Assembly (NCBI RefSeq): GCF_003260095.1
Contig: NZ_PTPX01000022.1
Span: 1-44,333, forward strand
Origin: Glaesserella australis
Lineage (GTDB): Bacteria > Pseudomonadota > Gammaproteobacteria > Enterobacterales > Pasteurellaceae
Reading direction: 5' to 3'
DNA length: 44,333 nt
Shown: one piece after another, positions 7,308 through 15,971 of the stretch
How the letters are laid out: every line of letters starts with the position of its first letter
Numbering within the stretch: position 1 is the stretch's first letter
The notes under the pieces: model-generated
What the model was told of the DNA's origin: nothing
Database searches by the model: none
What the model saw: only the letters and a program-made list of their open reading frames with translations
Translations under genes and position numbers: made by a program

Positions 7308-8833
7308 TACTCTTCCCCTTTAACGACTTTCTTTTTACGGTTGAATTTACGACGTGGGCGGCGTTTTTTCTTCGGCTCTTCGTCACGAAATGTCGGTAAA
7401 CTTTTCACGTTTTTGAGCATTGTTTCACGCTGGGCTTCATTGCTGAATTGATATTCGTGCCACCACGCACTTAACTCAACCAAATCTCCGCCCTCAATTT
7501 CAGCACGCATTACTAACAAGTCAAAACCTGCTCTAAATTTAATATGCTCAAGGGTTTGTTGCGGACGCTTGCCCGTGCGTTTTGGAAACTGAAATTGCAA
7601 CGCCCAAATATCTCGAATTACGGTGGTATAACGGCGATGTAATGCGACCGCTTTGACGCTATCCGCCAAAATTTCGTTTGCCGCCAACATCATTGCATCG
7701 TGGCTATTTAAGCCGCCTTCATTTTTCAGCTCGTCAATTTTTTCTCGCAACGGATACCAAAATAGTGCCGCAAATAAAAAGGCAGGATTGACACGCAGAT
7801 CATCTCGAATACGTTCATCGGTCGAGTTCAAGGCTTTGGCGATCATTCGTTCAGTATTCGAGTCGCCGAACTCCGTAAAGAACGGGCTTAACACAGGGAA
7901 AAGCTGTTCAAACAAGCCATATTTACGCAACAACTCGTACGTTTTGTAGCCGTAGCCTGATTGCAACAGTTTGAGCGACTCGTCAAATAGACGTGCTGCA
8001 GGAATATGTTTAAGCAACGGAGCCATTTTGCGAATAGGTTCATCGCTGGCTTTATCCAAAAACATATCCAATTTTGCCATAAAGCGAATGGCTCGCAACA
8101 TTCGTACAGGATCTTCTTGATAGCGTGTGGTCGGATCGCCGATCAACGCCAATTTGCCCGATTTCAGATCATCAATACCATTAAAGAAATCATAAATAAG
8201 GTTGTGGCTTACATCATAGTAAAAGGCATTGACGCTAAAATCACGGCGTTCTGCATCTTCCCTTAGCGTGCCATAAACGTTATCTCGCAATAACATTCCA
8301 GCATCGCTGGTTTTCGACATTTTCTCAGTCGCATTGCTATGATGATCTGCTCGGAATGTGGCAACTTCGTAAATTTCACGACCAAAGATGATATGAGCCA
8401 AACGGAAACGGCGACCGATTAAACGACATTGACGACCAAATACTTTTTGAATTTCTTCAGGGCGAGCGTTGGTGGCAATATCAAAATCTTTGGCTTTCTG
8501 CCCCAACAATAAATCACGAATGCAACCGCCGACCATATAGGCTTCGTAGCCATTTTTTTGCAGTTTATTGATGATCGCAATCGCATTGCTCGGGAAATCT
8601 TTCGGCGAAATGCCATAATGCCCTGCAGGTTGGGTAAATTTTTTATGCAGAATATGAGACGGCACGGCTTGCTGTTTAGGATTGCTTTTTTTCTTAGCGG
8701 TGCGAGTAGGTTCTGCCAATACAGGCTCTGACCGTTTTGTATAAACGGCTCTTGACGCTTGTTCTGTATCTACAAGCGGTAGGTTGTTATCCTTTTTTTT
8801 ACGACCAAAAAAAGATTTGATGTACTTTAAAAT
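7307..8833 (-). CDS. pcnB: Poly(A) polymerase I PcnB, probable AUU start
   Basis: PcnB adds 3' poly(A) tails to RNA and promotes decay. Visible are the nucleotidyltransferase motif VGGCIRDLLLGQKAKDFDIATN with the catalytic DxD, the RRDFSVNAFYYD block, the head-domain sequence RYQEDPVRMLRAIRF, and a Lys/Arg-rich C-terminal tail. I place the start at ATT (8831-8833), giving 508 aa. GAGGTGA at 8837-8843 is well spaced, and an in-frame TGA lies just upstream. No ATG or GTG occurs in frame, and the only other option, TTG at 8719, has no SD. E. coli pcnB is known to start with AUU, which limits its translation through IF3. E. coli gluQ, usually between dksA and pcnB, is absent. Confidence 0.93.
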   Translation of the reverse strand: MLKYIKSFFGRKKKDNNLPLVDTEQASRAVYTKRSEPVLAEPTRTAKKKSNPKQQAVPSHILHKKFTQPAGHYGISPKDFPSNAIAIINKLQKNGYEAYMVGGCIRDLLLGQKAKDFDIATNARPEEIQKVFGRQCRLIGRRFRLAHIIFGREIYEVATFRADHHSNATEKMSKTSDAGMLLRDNVYGTLREDAERRDFSVNAFYYDVSHNLIYDFFNGIDDLKSGKLALIGDPTTRYQEDPVRMLRAIRFMAKLDMFLDKASDEPIRKMAPLLKHIPAARLFDESLKLLQSGYGYKTYELLRKYGLFEQLFPVLSPFFTEFGDSNTERMIAKALNSTDERIRDDLRVNPAFLFAALFWYPLREKIDELKNEGGLNSHDAMMLAANEILADSVKAVALHRRYTTVIRDIWALQFQFPKRTGKRPQQTLEHIKFRAGFDLLVMRAEIEGGDLVELSAWWHEYQFSNEAQRETMLKNVKSLPTFRDEEPKKKRRPRRKFNRKKKVVKGEE

Positions 8834-8836
8834 AAA

Positions 8837-8843
8837 TCACCTC
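8837..8843 (-). promoter_or_regulatory. Ribosome binding site that fixes the pcnB start
   Basis: GAGGTGA on the minus strand lies 6 nt before ATT at 8833-8831. It is the only good SD near the 5' end of pcnB and supports the non-standard start codon. Confidence 0.7.
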
Positions 8844-8862
8844 AATGCTGATTAAACATTGT

Positions 8863-8924
8863 GGACACACGCAGTGTGTCCCTACCATTTATGTTGCTCT
8901 TGTAGGGACATACTGCGTGTGTCC
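8863..8924. repeat. BIME: two inverted GTAG-headed REP units
   Basis: A reverse unit (8863-8885, ending CCCTAC) and a forward unit (8902-8924, starting GTAGGGACA) each form a GGACAC(A)AC...GTGTGTCC hairpin. The pair lies between dksA and pcnB, only about 20 nt before the pcnB SD, so it is part of the pcnB 5' leader if the genes are cotranscribed. Confidence 0.8.
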
Positions 8925-8957
8925 GTCTATATAGAAACACAAATGCTGTGGTTAAAA

Positions 8958-9404
8958 TCAACCGCCCATTTGCTTTTCACGTAACTCTGCAAGGGTTTTG
9001 CAATCTACGCAAAGTTCTGCCGTTGGGCGTGCTTCTAAACGTTTTAAACCGATTTCGATGCCACAAGTATCACAATAGCCATAATCGCCCTCATCTAATT
9101 TGATTAAGGTTTGCTCAATACGTTTAAGCAATTTACGCTCACGATCACGGTTGCGAAGCTCAAGGCTGAACTCTTCTTCTTGCGTTGCACGGTCAGCAGG
9201 ATCAGCGAAGTTCGTCACTTCATCTTGCATTTGGCTTTTAGTACGCTCCGCTTCTTCCATAATTTGAGCGTGCCACGCTTTTAAAATTTTACGAAAATGC
9301 TCTATTTGAGCTTCATTCATATATTCTTCATCTTTACCTAGCTGGTAAGGAGAAACGCCCGCAAGGGCTAATAAACTTAAAGAAGTGGATTTTGCCACTG
9401 TCAT
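8958..9404 (-). CDS. dksA: RNA polymerase-binding transcription factor DksA
   Basis: DksA enters the secondary channel of RNA polymerase and works with ppGpp to repress rRNA and activate amino-acid promoters. The 148-aa sequence keeps the coiled-coil tip region ([28 protein letters not shown]). It has the four-cysteine zinc site CDTCG...CVDC and the C-terminal [11 protein letters not shown] helix. SD AGGAG precedes the ATG. The order dksA-pcnB-folK matches E. coli apart from the missing gluQ. All four Cys are present, so this is the zinc form and not a DksA2-type paralogue. Confidence 0.97.
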   Translation of the reverse strand: MTVAKSTSLSLLALAGVSPYQLGKDEEYMNEAQIEHFRKILKAWHAQIMEEAERTKSQMQDEVTNFADPADRATQEEEFSLELRNRDRERKLLKRIEQTLIKLDEGDYGYCDTCGIEIGLKRLEARPTAELCVDCKTLAELREKQMGG

Positions 9405-9589
9405 ATTTCACTCCTGTTTTGGAATTTTTCTTCCCTAGTTTTACCGCACTACTTAGGGGTCATTTTAAAAGGGCGTATAAATAGCAGAACTCTTCACATT
9501 TAGCAAATTAATTTTGCAAAATTTTTTATATCTTTTCTAAGAAGAGAAAATTTTTGTTCCTTTACCAAGAAATTTTTCTACAACCATTT

Positions 9590-9617
9590 ACGCAAACGTT
9601 TGCTTTAATGTTATACT
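9590..9617 (+). promoter_or_regulatory. PurR operator and promoter of purMN
   Basis: ACGCAAACGTTTGC (9590-9603) is a near-perfect PurR box. A -10 TATACT lies at 9612-9617, and the weak -35 region is covered by the operator. purM begins 33 nt downstream. This is the expected purine-repressed promoter. Confidence 0.85.
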
Positions 9618-9649
9618 TGAACTAATTTTTTCGTTTAAGGGGTTTCACC

Positions 9650-10681
9650 GTGACAACACAACTTAGTTATAAAGACGCTGGCGTTGATATTCACGCAGGT
9701 AATGAATTAGTTGAACGCATTAAAGGCGATGTTAAACGCACTCGCCGTCCTGAAGTGATTGGTGGATTGGGGGGCTTTGGGGCGTTGTGTGCTTTGCCAA
9801 CCAAATATAAAGAGCCGATTTTGGTGTCAGGAACAGACGGCGTTGGCACAAAATTGCGTTTGGCGATCGACTTAAATCAGCACGATACGATTGGGATCGA
9901 TTTAGTGGCAATGTGCGTGAACGATTTGGTGGTACAAGGGGCGGAGCCGTTATTCTTTTTGGATTACTATGCAACAGGCAAGCTTGATGTTGATGTGGCA
10001 AGCTCAGTGATCAAAGGCATTGCTAACGGTTGTGAGCAGTCTGGCTGTGCGTTGGTCGGTGGTGAAACTGCGGAAATGCCGGGAATGTATCACGCAGGCG
10101 ATTACGATTTAGCAGGTTTCTGCGTTGGTGTAGTGGAAAAATCAGAGATTATTGACGGCTCAAAAGTGCAAGTGGGCGATACGTTGATTGCCTTAGGTTC
10201 AAGCGGTCCGCACTCAAACGGTTATTCATTAATCCGTAAAGTGTTGGAAGTAAGTGGAGCTAAGCCAAGCGATGAATTGGCAGGCAAGCCTTTAAGTGAA
10301 CATTTCCTTGCCCCAACAAAAATCTATGTGAAATCAGTGTTGGAGCTTATCAAACACGCTGATGTTCACGCCATTGCTCACCTAACGGGCGGCGGTTTCT
10401 GGGAAAATATCCCACGTGTGTTGCCTGCCGATGTGAAAGCGGTGATTAACGAAGCAAGTTGGGAATGGTTACCGTCATTTAAATGGTTACAAGAAAAAGG
10501 CAATATCAGCCGTTATGAAATGTATCGCACCTTTAACTGCGGTGTGGGAATGGTGATTGCTTTACCTGAAAGCGATGTGGAAACGGCATTGAACGTATTG
10601 CGTAATGCAGGGGAAAATGCTTGGGTGATCGGCAAAATTGAAGCACTAGGCAATGGTACTGAACAGGTTGAGATTGTGTAG
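9650..10681 (+). CDS. purM: Phosphoribosylformylglycinamidine cyclo-ligase PurM
   Basis: PurM (AIR synthetase) closes the imidazole ring of FGAM using ATP, the fifth step of purine synthesis. The 343-aa protein has the start [16 protein letters not shown], the nucleotide segment [14 protein letters not shown] near residue 62, and the [11 protein letters not shown] motif near residue 140. The start is GTG with AAGGGG about 9 nt upstream. purN follows after 55 nt, as in E. coli. A PurR box covers the promoter. Confidence 0.97.
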   Translation: MTTQLSYKDAGVDIHAGNELVERIKGDVKRTRRPEVIGGLGGFGALCALPTKYKEPILVSGTDGVGTKLRLAIDLNQHDTIGIDLVAMCVNDLVVQGAEPLFFLDYYATGKLDVDVASSVIKGIANGCEQSGCALVGGETAEMPGMYHAGDYDLAGFCVGVVEKSEIIDGSKVQVGDTLIALGSSGPHSNGYSLIRKVLEVSGAKPSDELAGKPLSEHFLAPTKIYVKSVLELIKHADVHAIAHLTGGGFWENIPRVLPADVKAVINEASWEWLPSFKWLQEKGNISRYEMYRTFNCGVGMVIALPESDVETALNVLRNAGENAWVIGKIEALGNGTEQVEIV

Positions 10682-10685
10682 TGCT

Positions 10686-10711
10686 GTAGGGGCGAACCGA
10701 TGTGTTCGCCC
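10686..10711 (+). repeat. GTAG-headed REP, second family
   Basis: GTAG is followed by GGGCGAAC and GTTCGCCC arms with a short loop. It fills most of the purM-purN gap. The palindrome differs from the GGACACAC family but has the same head. Confidence 0.7.
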
Positions 10712-10736
10712 ATTAACATTAACGTGGTAAAGATCA

Positions 10737-11375
10737 ATGAAAAACATCATTGTGATGATTTCGGGCAATGGCTCAAATTTACAGGCAATTATTGACGCCG
10801 TTGAAGCTGGGAAAATCAACGGCAGAATTTGTGCGGTGATTTCCAACAAAGCGACCGCTTACGGTTTGGAACGAGCCAAACAAGCGGGGATTTCCACCTT
10901 TGTTTTTACTAAAAAATCCTTTGACAGCAATCTTGCGATGGACAATGCCATTGCCGAACAGATTGAGCAATTAAACGCAGATTTGATTGTGCTTGCCGGC
11001 TATATGAAAATCCTTACCCCTGAATTTACTGCTCGTTTTGCGGGGAAAATTTTAAATATCCATCCATCATTATTGCCAAAATACGCAGGCTTAAATCCAC
11101 ATCAACGAGCAATAGTGGCAGGCGATACCGAACACGGCACGACCATTCATTTTGTTAATGAAGAAGTCGATGGCGGGGCGATTGTGTTGCAAGCGAAAGT
11201 GCCGATTTATCCTGATGATGAATTAGATGATATAGTTGAACGGGTGTATGAACAAGAACATCGTTACTATCCCCTTGTGGTGCAATGGTTCTGTGCTGAT
11301 CGACTAAAACTGATTGATGGAAAAGCCTATTTAGATCGTCAATTATTGTCACCACAAGGTTATGCGATTGAATGA
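10737..11375 (+). CDS. purN: Phosphoribosylglycinamide formyltransferase PurN
   Basis: PurN transfers formyl from 10-formyl-THF to GAR, the third step of purine synthesis. The 212-aa protein shows the phosphate-binding MISGNGSNLQAII start. The catalytic set follows: Asn and His of ILNIHPSLLPKY near residue 106, HGTTIHFVNEEVDGGAIV near 137-155, and its Asp. It is cotranscribed with purM under the upstream PurR box; a REP hairpin in the gap may shift the ratio or stability of the two cistrons. Confidence 0.96.
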   Translation: MKNIIVMISGNGSNLQAIIDAVEAGKINGRICAVISNKATAYGLERAKQAGISTFVFTKKSFDSNLAMDNAIAEQIEQLNADLIVLAGYMKILTPEFTARFAGKILNIHPSLLPKYAGLNPHQRAIVAGDTEHGTTIHFVNEEVDGGAIVLQAKVPIYPDDELDDIVERVYEQEHRYYPLVVQWFCADRLKLIDGKAYLDRQLLSPQGYAIE

Positions 11376-11499
11376 GTGCAAAATTTGATCAATTGAAACA
11401 ACTTTTCATTTCTTAAGAAATTTTTAAGATTTCTATGTTTTAATGCATTCATTGAAAATCAATAACGCCTAAATTAACAGACAATCACTCGGAGAACCT

Positions 11500-11859
11500 A
11501 TGAAAAAATTAATGGCTGTGGCGGCATTACTCACTCTTTCTACTTCTGCATTTGCAGGCTATCAAAATAACAACACACAAGGCGGTTATACTGGCGGTAA
11601 TGTAAAATCTGTGACCACTGTCGCTCAAGCTAAAAAAGCTTACGATAATACCCCAGCGTCAATTTCGGGCTATATTATCAAACAAGTTGATGAAGATACT
11701 TTCATTTTCAAAGATAGCACGGGTCAAATTCAAATTGATGTGGACGATGATGCGTGGGCAGGTTTAAATGTGAATGCAAAAACCAAAGTACGTATTCACG
11801 GTGAAGTCGATAAAGATGATGGCAGAACCCAAATTGATGTACGCCGTATCAGTAAATAG
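11500..11859 (+). CDS. Periplasmic BOF (YgiW/YdeI-type) OB-fold protein
   Basis: The protein has 119 aa with a cleavable signal peptide (hydrophobic residues 3-18, cut after AFA). The rest is the bacterial OB-fold domain. Family motifs visible are the TVAQAKKAYDNTPASISGYIIKQ segment, DTFIFKDSTGQIQIDVDDDAWAG and VRIHGEVDKD. E. coli YgiW and Salmonella VisP and YdeI, from the same family, are linked to stress, antimicrobial peptide and peroxide tolerance. SD GGAG lies before the ATG. A lipoprotein paralogue follows after 12 nt, so the two form an operon. Function here is inferred from the family only. Confidence 0.88.
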   Translation: MKKLMAVAALLTLSTSAFAGYQNNNTQGGYTGGNVKSVTTVAQAKKAYDNTPASISGYIIKQVDEDTFIFKDSTGQIQIDVDDDAWAGLNVNAKTKVRIHGEVDKDDGRTQIDVRRISK

Positions 11860-11871
11860 GAGAATAAATAA

Positions 11872-12237
11872 ATGAAAAAATACCTTGTGTTATCAACCCT
11901 TTTAGCTTCTGTTGCTTTAGTTGGTTGTGGTAATAATCAAACAAATAATCAACAAGTTTTCGGTGCAAATGTCCCTGCAACTACAATCACTGTAAAACAA
12001 GCTCTTTCAGCTCGTGATAATAGCTATGTGACAGTTGAGGGCAACATTGTTAGCCAAGTGGATGAAGATGAATATATCCTTGCAGATGCAAGCGGTCAGA
12101 TCCGTGTCGAAATTGACAACCATATTTGGCAAGGACAAAACGTTAGTAAAAATGACAAAGTGCGTATTTATGGCGAAATTGATAGTGAGTGGAACAAAAC
12201 TGAACTACAAGCTAGAGAATTAACTATTATCAAATAA
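11872..12237 (+). CDS. BOF-family OB-fold lipoprotein
   Basis: This 121-aa paralogue of the preceding gene has a lipoprotein signal (LVGC lipobox, Cys near residue 19) in place of a normal signal peptide. Its OB-fold shows TVKQALSARDNSYVTVEGNIVSQ, DEYILADASGQIRVEIDNHIWQG and VRIYGEIDSE. Lys-Tyr-Leu follow the initiator region, and residue +2 after Cys is Asn and not Asp, so outer-membrane sorting is expected. The pair appears to be a tandem duplication that placed one copy free in the periplasm and one on a membrane. A uptake-signal-like core (GCAAGCGGTCAGATC) is embedded in the coding region at about 12089. Confidence 0.87.
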   Translation: MKKYLVLSTLLASVALVGCGNNQTNNQQVFGANVPATTITVKQALSARDNSYVTVEGNIVSQVDEDEYILADASGQIRVEIDNHIWQGQNVSKNDKVRIYGEIDSEWNKTELQARELTIIK

Positions 12238-12246
12238 TATCCGTTG

Positions 12247-12272
12247 AAAAGTCTCGTTAACACGAGACTTTT
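12247..12272 (+). terminator. Terminator of the BOF pair
   Basis: The perfect 11-bp stem AAAAGTCTCGT / ACGAGACTTTT has a TAAC loop and a short T-rich tail. It starts 10 nt after the lipoprotein stop. Confidence 0.85.
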
Positions 12273-12330
12273 ATCATTAAAAAAACTAATCCGAAATGGA
12301 AATTTATATCGCCCTTCCTCTCTTTGAAAA

Positions 12331-12373
12331 TATGATCTAAATCACATTTTTTCCCTTGTACTCTCGGTATGAT
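12331..12373 (+). promoter_or_regulatory. aspA promoter with CRP/FNR-type operator
   Basis: TATGA-N6-TCACA (12331-12346) matches the CRP consensus with one mismatch. The same centre reads as the FNR-like TGAT-N4-ATCA (12333-12344). A -10 TATGAT lies at 12368-12373 with no good -35. A start near 12380 puts the operator centre (12338.5) at about -41.5, the class II activator position. Confidence 0.65.
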
Positions 12374-12414
12374 CTCGCTGCCAATTCAATTAATTACCAA
12401 ATAATAAGGAGAAG

Positions 12415-13845
12415 ATGATGAGTAACACCCGTATTGAAGTTGATTTATTAGGCGAACGTGAAGTATCAAATGATGTTTACTGGGGAATCCACACCTTACG
12501 CGCCATTGAAAATTTTAATATCTCTAAAAATACCATTTCTGATGTGCCTGAATTTGTGCGTGGTATGGTAATGGTAAAAAAAGCCACTGCCCTTGCTAAC
12601 GGCGAATTAGGGGCAATCCCGAAAAAAGTGGCGAAAGCGATTGTGCAAGCCTGCGATGAAATTTTGGTCAATGGTCGCTGTATGGATCAGTTCCCGTCCG
12701 ATGTGTATCAAGGGGGAGCGGGTACTTCCGTCAATATGAATACGAATGAAGTGGTGGCAAACCTTGCCCTTGAATTGCTTGGGCATAAAAAAGGCGAATA
12801 CCACATCATCAACCCAATGGATCACGTTAATGCTAGCCAATCCACCAATGACGCTTACCCAACGGGCTTCCGTATCGCCGTTTACAACAGCATTATGCAA
12901 CTTATTAGCAAGGTGCTTTACTTGCAACACGGTTTTGAGAACAAAGCGAACGAATTTGCCAACATCTTAAAAATGGGGCGTACTCAGTTGCAAGATGCAG
13001 TGCCGATGACTGTCGGACAAGAGTTCAAAGCGTTCTCTGTGCTGTTAGATGAAGAAGTCAGAAACCTAAAACGTACCGCCGAGTTATTGCTTGAAGTAAA
13101 CTTAGGGGCAACGGCGATTGGTACAGGGTTGAATACGCCAGAGGGTTATGCACCGCTTGCAGTGAAATATCTCTCAGAAGTCACCCAACTACCGTGCGTC
13201 TTGTCTGAACACTTAATCGAAGCGACATCCGACTGCGGCGCTTATGTAATGGTTCACGGAGCGTTAAAACGTACTGCAGTGAAACTCTCAAAAATCTGTA
13301 ACGACTTACGCTTGCTTTCATCAGGCCCAAGAGCCGGTTTGAATGAAATCAATTTGCCAGAATTACAAGCAGGCTCGTCCATTATGCCAGCGAAAGTGAA
13401 TCCTGTTGTGCCAGAAGTGGTGAACCAAGTTTGCTTTAAAGTGATCGGCAACGATACTTGTATCACCTTTGCCGCTGAAGCAGGTCAGTTACAGTTAAAC
13501 GTAATGGAGCCAGTGATTGGTCAGGCAATGTTTGAAAGTATTGAAATTCTTGCCAATGCGTGTGTGAACCTGCGTGATAAATGTATTGACGGCATTACTG
13601 TCAATAAAGAAATCTGCGAGAGTTATGTGTTCAATTCTATCGGTATCGTCACCTATCTCAATCCATTTATCGGACACCACGAGGGCGACATTGTCGGTAA
13701 AATTTGTGCAACCACAGGCAGAAGTGTACGTGAAGTGGTGCTAGAACGTGGCTTGCTGACGGAAGAACAGTTAGACGATATTTTATCCGTTGAAAACTTG
13801 ATGAACCCAAAATATAAAGCAAAACGTTTCACGGATGATGAATAA
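12415..13845 (+). CDS. aspA: Aspartate ammonia-lyase AspA
   Basis: AspA deaminates L-aspartate to fumarate and ammonia, feeding fumarate respiration under anaerobic conditions. The 476-aa protein carries the superfamily signature [19 protein letters not shown] near residues 320-338. It also has the [10 protein letters not shown] and [18 protein letters not shown] blocks that distinguish aspartase and fumarase C enzymes, and the N-terminus [12 protein letters not shown] is aspartase-like. SD AAGGAG precedes two adjacent ATG codons; I keep the first. The upstream CRP/FNR-type site fits the known catabolite and anaerobic control of E. coli aspA. Confidence 0.95.
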   Translation: MMSNTRIEVDLLGEREVSNDVYWGIHTLRAIENFNISKNTISDVPEFVRGMVMVKKATALANGELGAIPKKVAKAIVQACDEILVNGRCMDQFPSDVYQGGAGTSVNMNTNEVVANLALELLGHKKGEYHIINPMDHVNASQSTNDAYPTGFRIAVYNSIMQLISKVLYLQHGFENKANEFANILKMGRTQLQDAVPMTVGQEFKAFSVLLDEEVRNLKRTAELLLEVNLGATAIGTGLNTPEGYAPLAVKYLSEVTQLPCVLSEHLIEATSDCGAYVMVHGALKRTAVKLSKICNDLRLLSSGPRAGLNEINLPELQAGSSIMPAKVNPVVPEVVNQVCFKVIGNDTCITFAAEAGQLQLNVMEPVIGQAMFESIEILANACVNLRDKCIDGITVNKEICESYVFNSIGIVTYLNPFIGHHEGDIVGKICATTGRSVREVVLERGLLTEEQLDDILSVENLMNPKYKAKRFTDDE

Positions 13846-13849
13846 TCCC

Positions 13850-13878
13850 CTTGAAATTTGATGATAACGCCCTATTTA
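13850..13878 (+). promoter_or_regulatory. Sigma-32 heat-shock promoter of htpG
   Basis: CCCCTTGAAA (core CTTGAAA at 13850-13856), a 13-nt spacer, and CCCTATTTA (13870-13878) match the sigma-32 consensus CTTGAAA-N11-16-CCCCATnTA with one mismatch in the -10. The -10 lies inside the left arm and loop of the aspA terminator. The htpG ATG is about 115 nt from the expected start. Confidence 0.75.
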
Positions 13879-13897
13879 GTAGGGCGTTATTTTTTAT
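13864..13897 (+). terminator. Terminator of aspA
   Basis: The perfect 11-bp stem ATAACGCCCTA / TAGGGCGTTAT has a TTTAG loop, followed by TTTTTATTTTT. It overlaps the htpG heat-shock promoter. Confidence 0.9.
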
Positions 13898-13926
13898 TTT
13901 TGAAAATCCCCATACTGCTTTTTAAT

Positions 13927-13953
13927 GTAGGGACACACGTAGTGTGTCCCTAC
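13927..13953. repeat. Single REP unit upstream of htpG
   Basis: A perfect 12-bp palindrome runs from GTAGGGACACAC to GTGTGTCCCTAC around GTA. It belongs to the same family as the BIMEs at 8863, 31478 and 35464 but stands alone. It lies in the predicted htpG 5' leader, about 45 nt before the ATG. Confidence 0.8.
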
Positions 13954-13999
13954 GTTAAGTTAAGGGGGATTTAGATTTCAACACATCAAAAGGAACCCT

Positions 14000-15886
14000 A
14001 TGAGTACAAACCAAGAAACTCGTGGCTTTCAGTCGGAAGTCAAACAACTACTGCAATTAATGATCCACTCACTCTATTCCAACAAAGAGATCTTCCTGCG
14101 TGAGTTAATTTCCAATGCGTCAGACGCTGCCGACAAATTGCGTTTCAAAGCCTTATCTCAGCCTGATCTGTATGAGGGAGACGGCGAATTGCGTGTGCGT
14201 ATTAGCGTGGACGAAACTTTAGGCACAATTACGATCAGCGATAACGGTATCGGTATGAGCCGTGAGCAAGTGATCGATCATCTCGGCACCATTGCCAAAT
14301 CAGGTACCAAAGAGTTTTTAAGCTCGCTCGGTTCAGACCAAGCGAAAGACAGCCAGCTTATCGGACAGTTCGGCGTGGGCTTCTATTCATCTTTTATCGT
14401 TGCCGATAAAGTCACTGTTCGCACCCGTGCCGCAGGCTTAGACGCAACACAAGGCGTATTGTGGGAGTCCGCAGGCGAGGGCGATTACACCGTTGCCGAT
14501 ATTGAAAAAGCAGGACGAGGCACGGACATCGTTTTACATCTGCGTGATGATGAAAAAGAATTTTTAAACGAATGGCGTTTGCGTGAGATTATCAGCAAAT
14601 ACTCTGACCATATCGGCTTAAGCGTTGAAATTCAAACCAAAGAGTACGATGATGAGGGCAAAGAAAGCGGTACGAAATGGGAAAAAATTAACAAAGCCCA
14701 AGCCCTTTGGACACGCTCTAAAAATGAGATTTCCGATGACGAATACAAAGAGTTCTACAAACACATCAGCCACGACTTCACAGATCCACTGATTTGGTCT
14801 CACAACAAAGTTGAGGGCAAACAGGAATACACTAGCCTACTTTATGTACCAAGCAAAGCCCCTTGGGACTTGTTCAACCGTGAGCAAAAACACGGCTTGA
14901 AGCTCTATGTACAACGAGTTTTCATTATGGACGATGCCGAAGTCTTTATGCCAAACTATCTCCGCTTTATGCGTGGATTATTGGACACCAACGACTTGCC
15001 ACTGAACGTTAGCCGTGAAATTTTACAAGAGAACAAAGTGACCCAATCACTCCGCTCTGCTCTTACCAAACGTGCGTTACAAATGCTCGAAAAACTGGCG
15101 AAAGAGAATGTGGAACAGTATCAACAGTTCTGGAAAGCGTTCGGATTAGTGCTAAAAGAGGGTGTGGGCGAAGATTTTGCTAACAAAAACCAAGTGGCAG
15201 GCTTATTGCGTTTTGCGTCCACCCACAGCGACAGCAGCGAACAAGCGGTCAGTTTGGCGGATTATATTGCAAGAATGAAAGAAGGACAGAAAGCGATCTA
15301 TTTCGTGACTGCCGACAGCTATCAAGCGGCGAAAAACAGCCCACACTTAGAGCTGTTCAACAAAAAAGGCATTGAAGTGTTGCTCCTTTCAGACCGTATT
15401 GATGAATGGCTTATCAGCCACTTGACCGAATTTGACGGCAAACAATTACAAAGCATCACCAAATCCGACTTAGATTTGGGCGACCTTGCCGACAAAGCGG
15501 AAGAAGAAACCCAAAAAGCTCAAGAAGCCGAATTTGCCAGCTTCTTAGAACGAGCTAAAGGTTATTTAGGCGAACGTGTCAAAAAAGTGGTCTTAACCCA
15601 CCGCTTGACCGACACCCCAGCGGTTGTTTCAACAGATAGCGATGAAATGAGTACCCAAATGGCAAAACTGTTCGCCGCAATGGGTCAGCAAGCCCCTGAA
15701 GTGAAATACACCTTTGAGCTCAACCCTGATCACCCAATGATCAAACGTGTCGCCGATATCGCCGATGAAACGGAATTTAACGACTGGATCGAATTATTGC
15801 TTGAACAAGCGTTACTCGCTGAACGTGGCACACTCGAAAACCCAACGGCGTTTATCAAACGAATGAATAAGTTGTTGGCTAATTAA
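14000..15886 (+). CDS. htpG: Molecular chaperone HtpG (Hsp90)
   Basis: HtpG is the bacterial Hsp90, a homodimeric ATP-dependent chaperone working with DnaK. The 628-aa sequence has the GHKL ATPase domain ([17 protein letters not shown] near residue 34, [33 protein letters not shown]). A middle domain follows ([14 protein letters not shown]), then the C-terminal dimerisation domain. It is full length against E. coli HtpG (624 aa). SD AAGGAA precedes the ATG. A sigma-32-type promoter lies upstream. An ACAAGCGGTC uptake signal occurs inside the gene at 15241-15250. Confidence 0.97.
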   Translation: MSTNQETRGFQSEVKQLLQLMIHSLYSNKEIFLRELISNASDAADKLRFKALSQPDLYEGDGELRVRISVDETLGTITISDNGIGMSREQVIDHLGTIAKSGTKEFLSSLGSDQAKDSQLIGQFGVGFYSSFIVADKVTVRTRAAGLDATQGVLWESAGEGDYTVADIEKAGRGTDIVLHLRDDEKEFLNEWRLREIISKYSDHIGLSVEIQTKEYDDEGKESGTKWEKINKAQALWTRSKNEISDDEYKEFYKHISHDFTDPLIWSHNKVEGKQEYTSLLYVPSKAPWDLFNREQKHGLKLYVQRVFIMDDAEVFMPNYLRFMRGLLDTNDLPLNVSREILQENKVTQSLRSALTKRALQMLEKLAKENVEQYQQFWKAFGLVLKEGVGEDFANKNQVAGLLRFASTHSDSSEQAVSLADYIARMKEGQKAIYFVTADSYQAAKNSPHLELFNKKGIEVLLLSDRIDEWLISHLTEFDGKQLQSITKSDLDLGDLADKAEEETQKAQEAEFASFLERAKGYLGERVKKVVLTHRLTDTPAVVSTDSDEMSTQMAKLFAAMGQQAPEVKYTFELNPDHPMIKRVADIADETEFNDWIELLLEQALLAERGTLENPTAFIKRMNKLLAN

Positions 15887-15898
15887 TTACCATCAATA

Positions 15899-15935
15899 AA
15901 AAATGCCTTTGTTATGAATAAGCAAAGGCATTTTT
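15899..15935. terminator. Bidirectional terminator, htpG and lipoprotein
   Basis: AAAAATGCCTTTG pairs perfectly with CAAAGGCATTTTT (13 bp, 11-nt loop) between convergent genes. A and T runs on both sides suit both directions. Confidence 0.88.
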
Positions 15936-15971
15936 GTTTCATATTAACTTATATGTATAAGAAAATTATTT

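Noticed and set aside
8717-8719. TTG as the start of pcnB
   Set aside because: No SD precedes it and the frame stays open to an ATT with a well-placed SD, as in E. coli pcnB.
13912-13999. Second sigma-32 -10 candidate CCCCATACT at about 13908
   Set aside because: No CTTGAAA-type -35 exists at the right distance upstream; the pair at 13850/13870 is much better.
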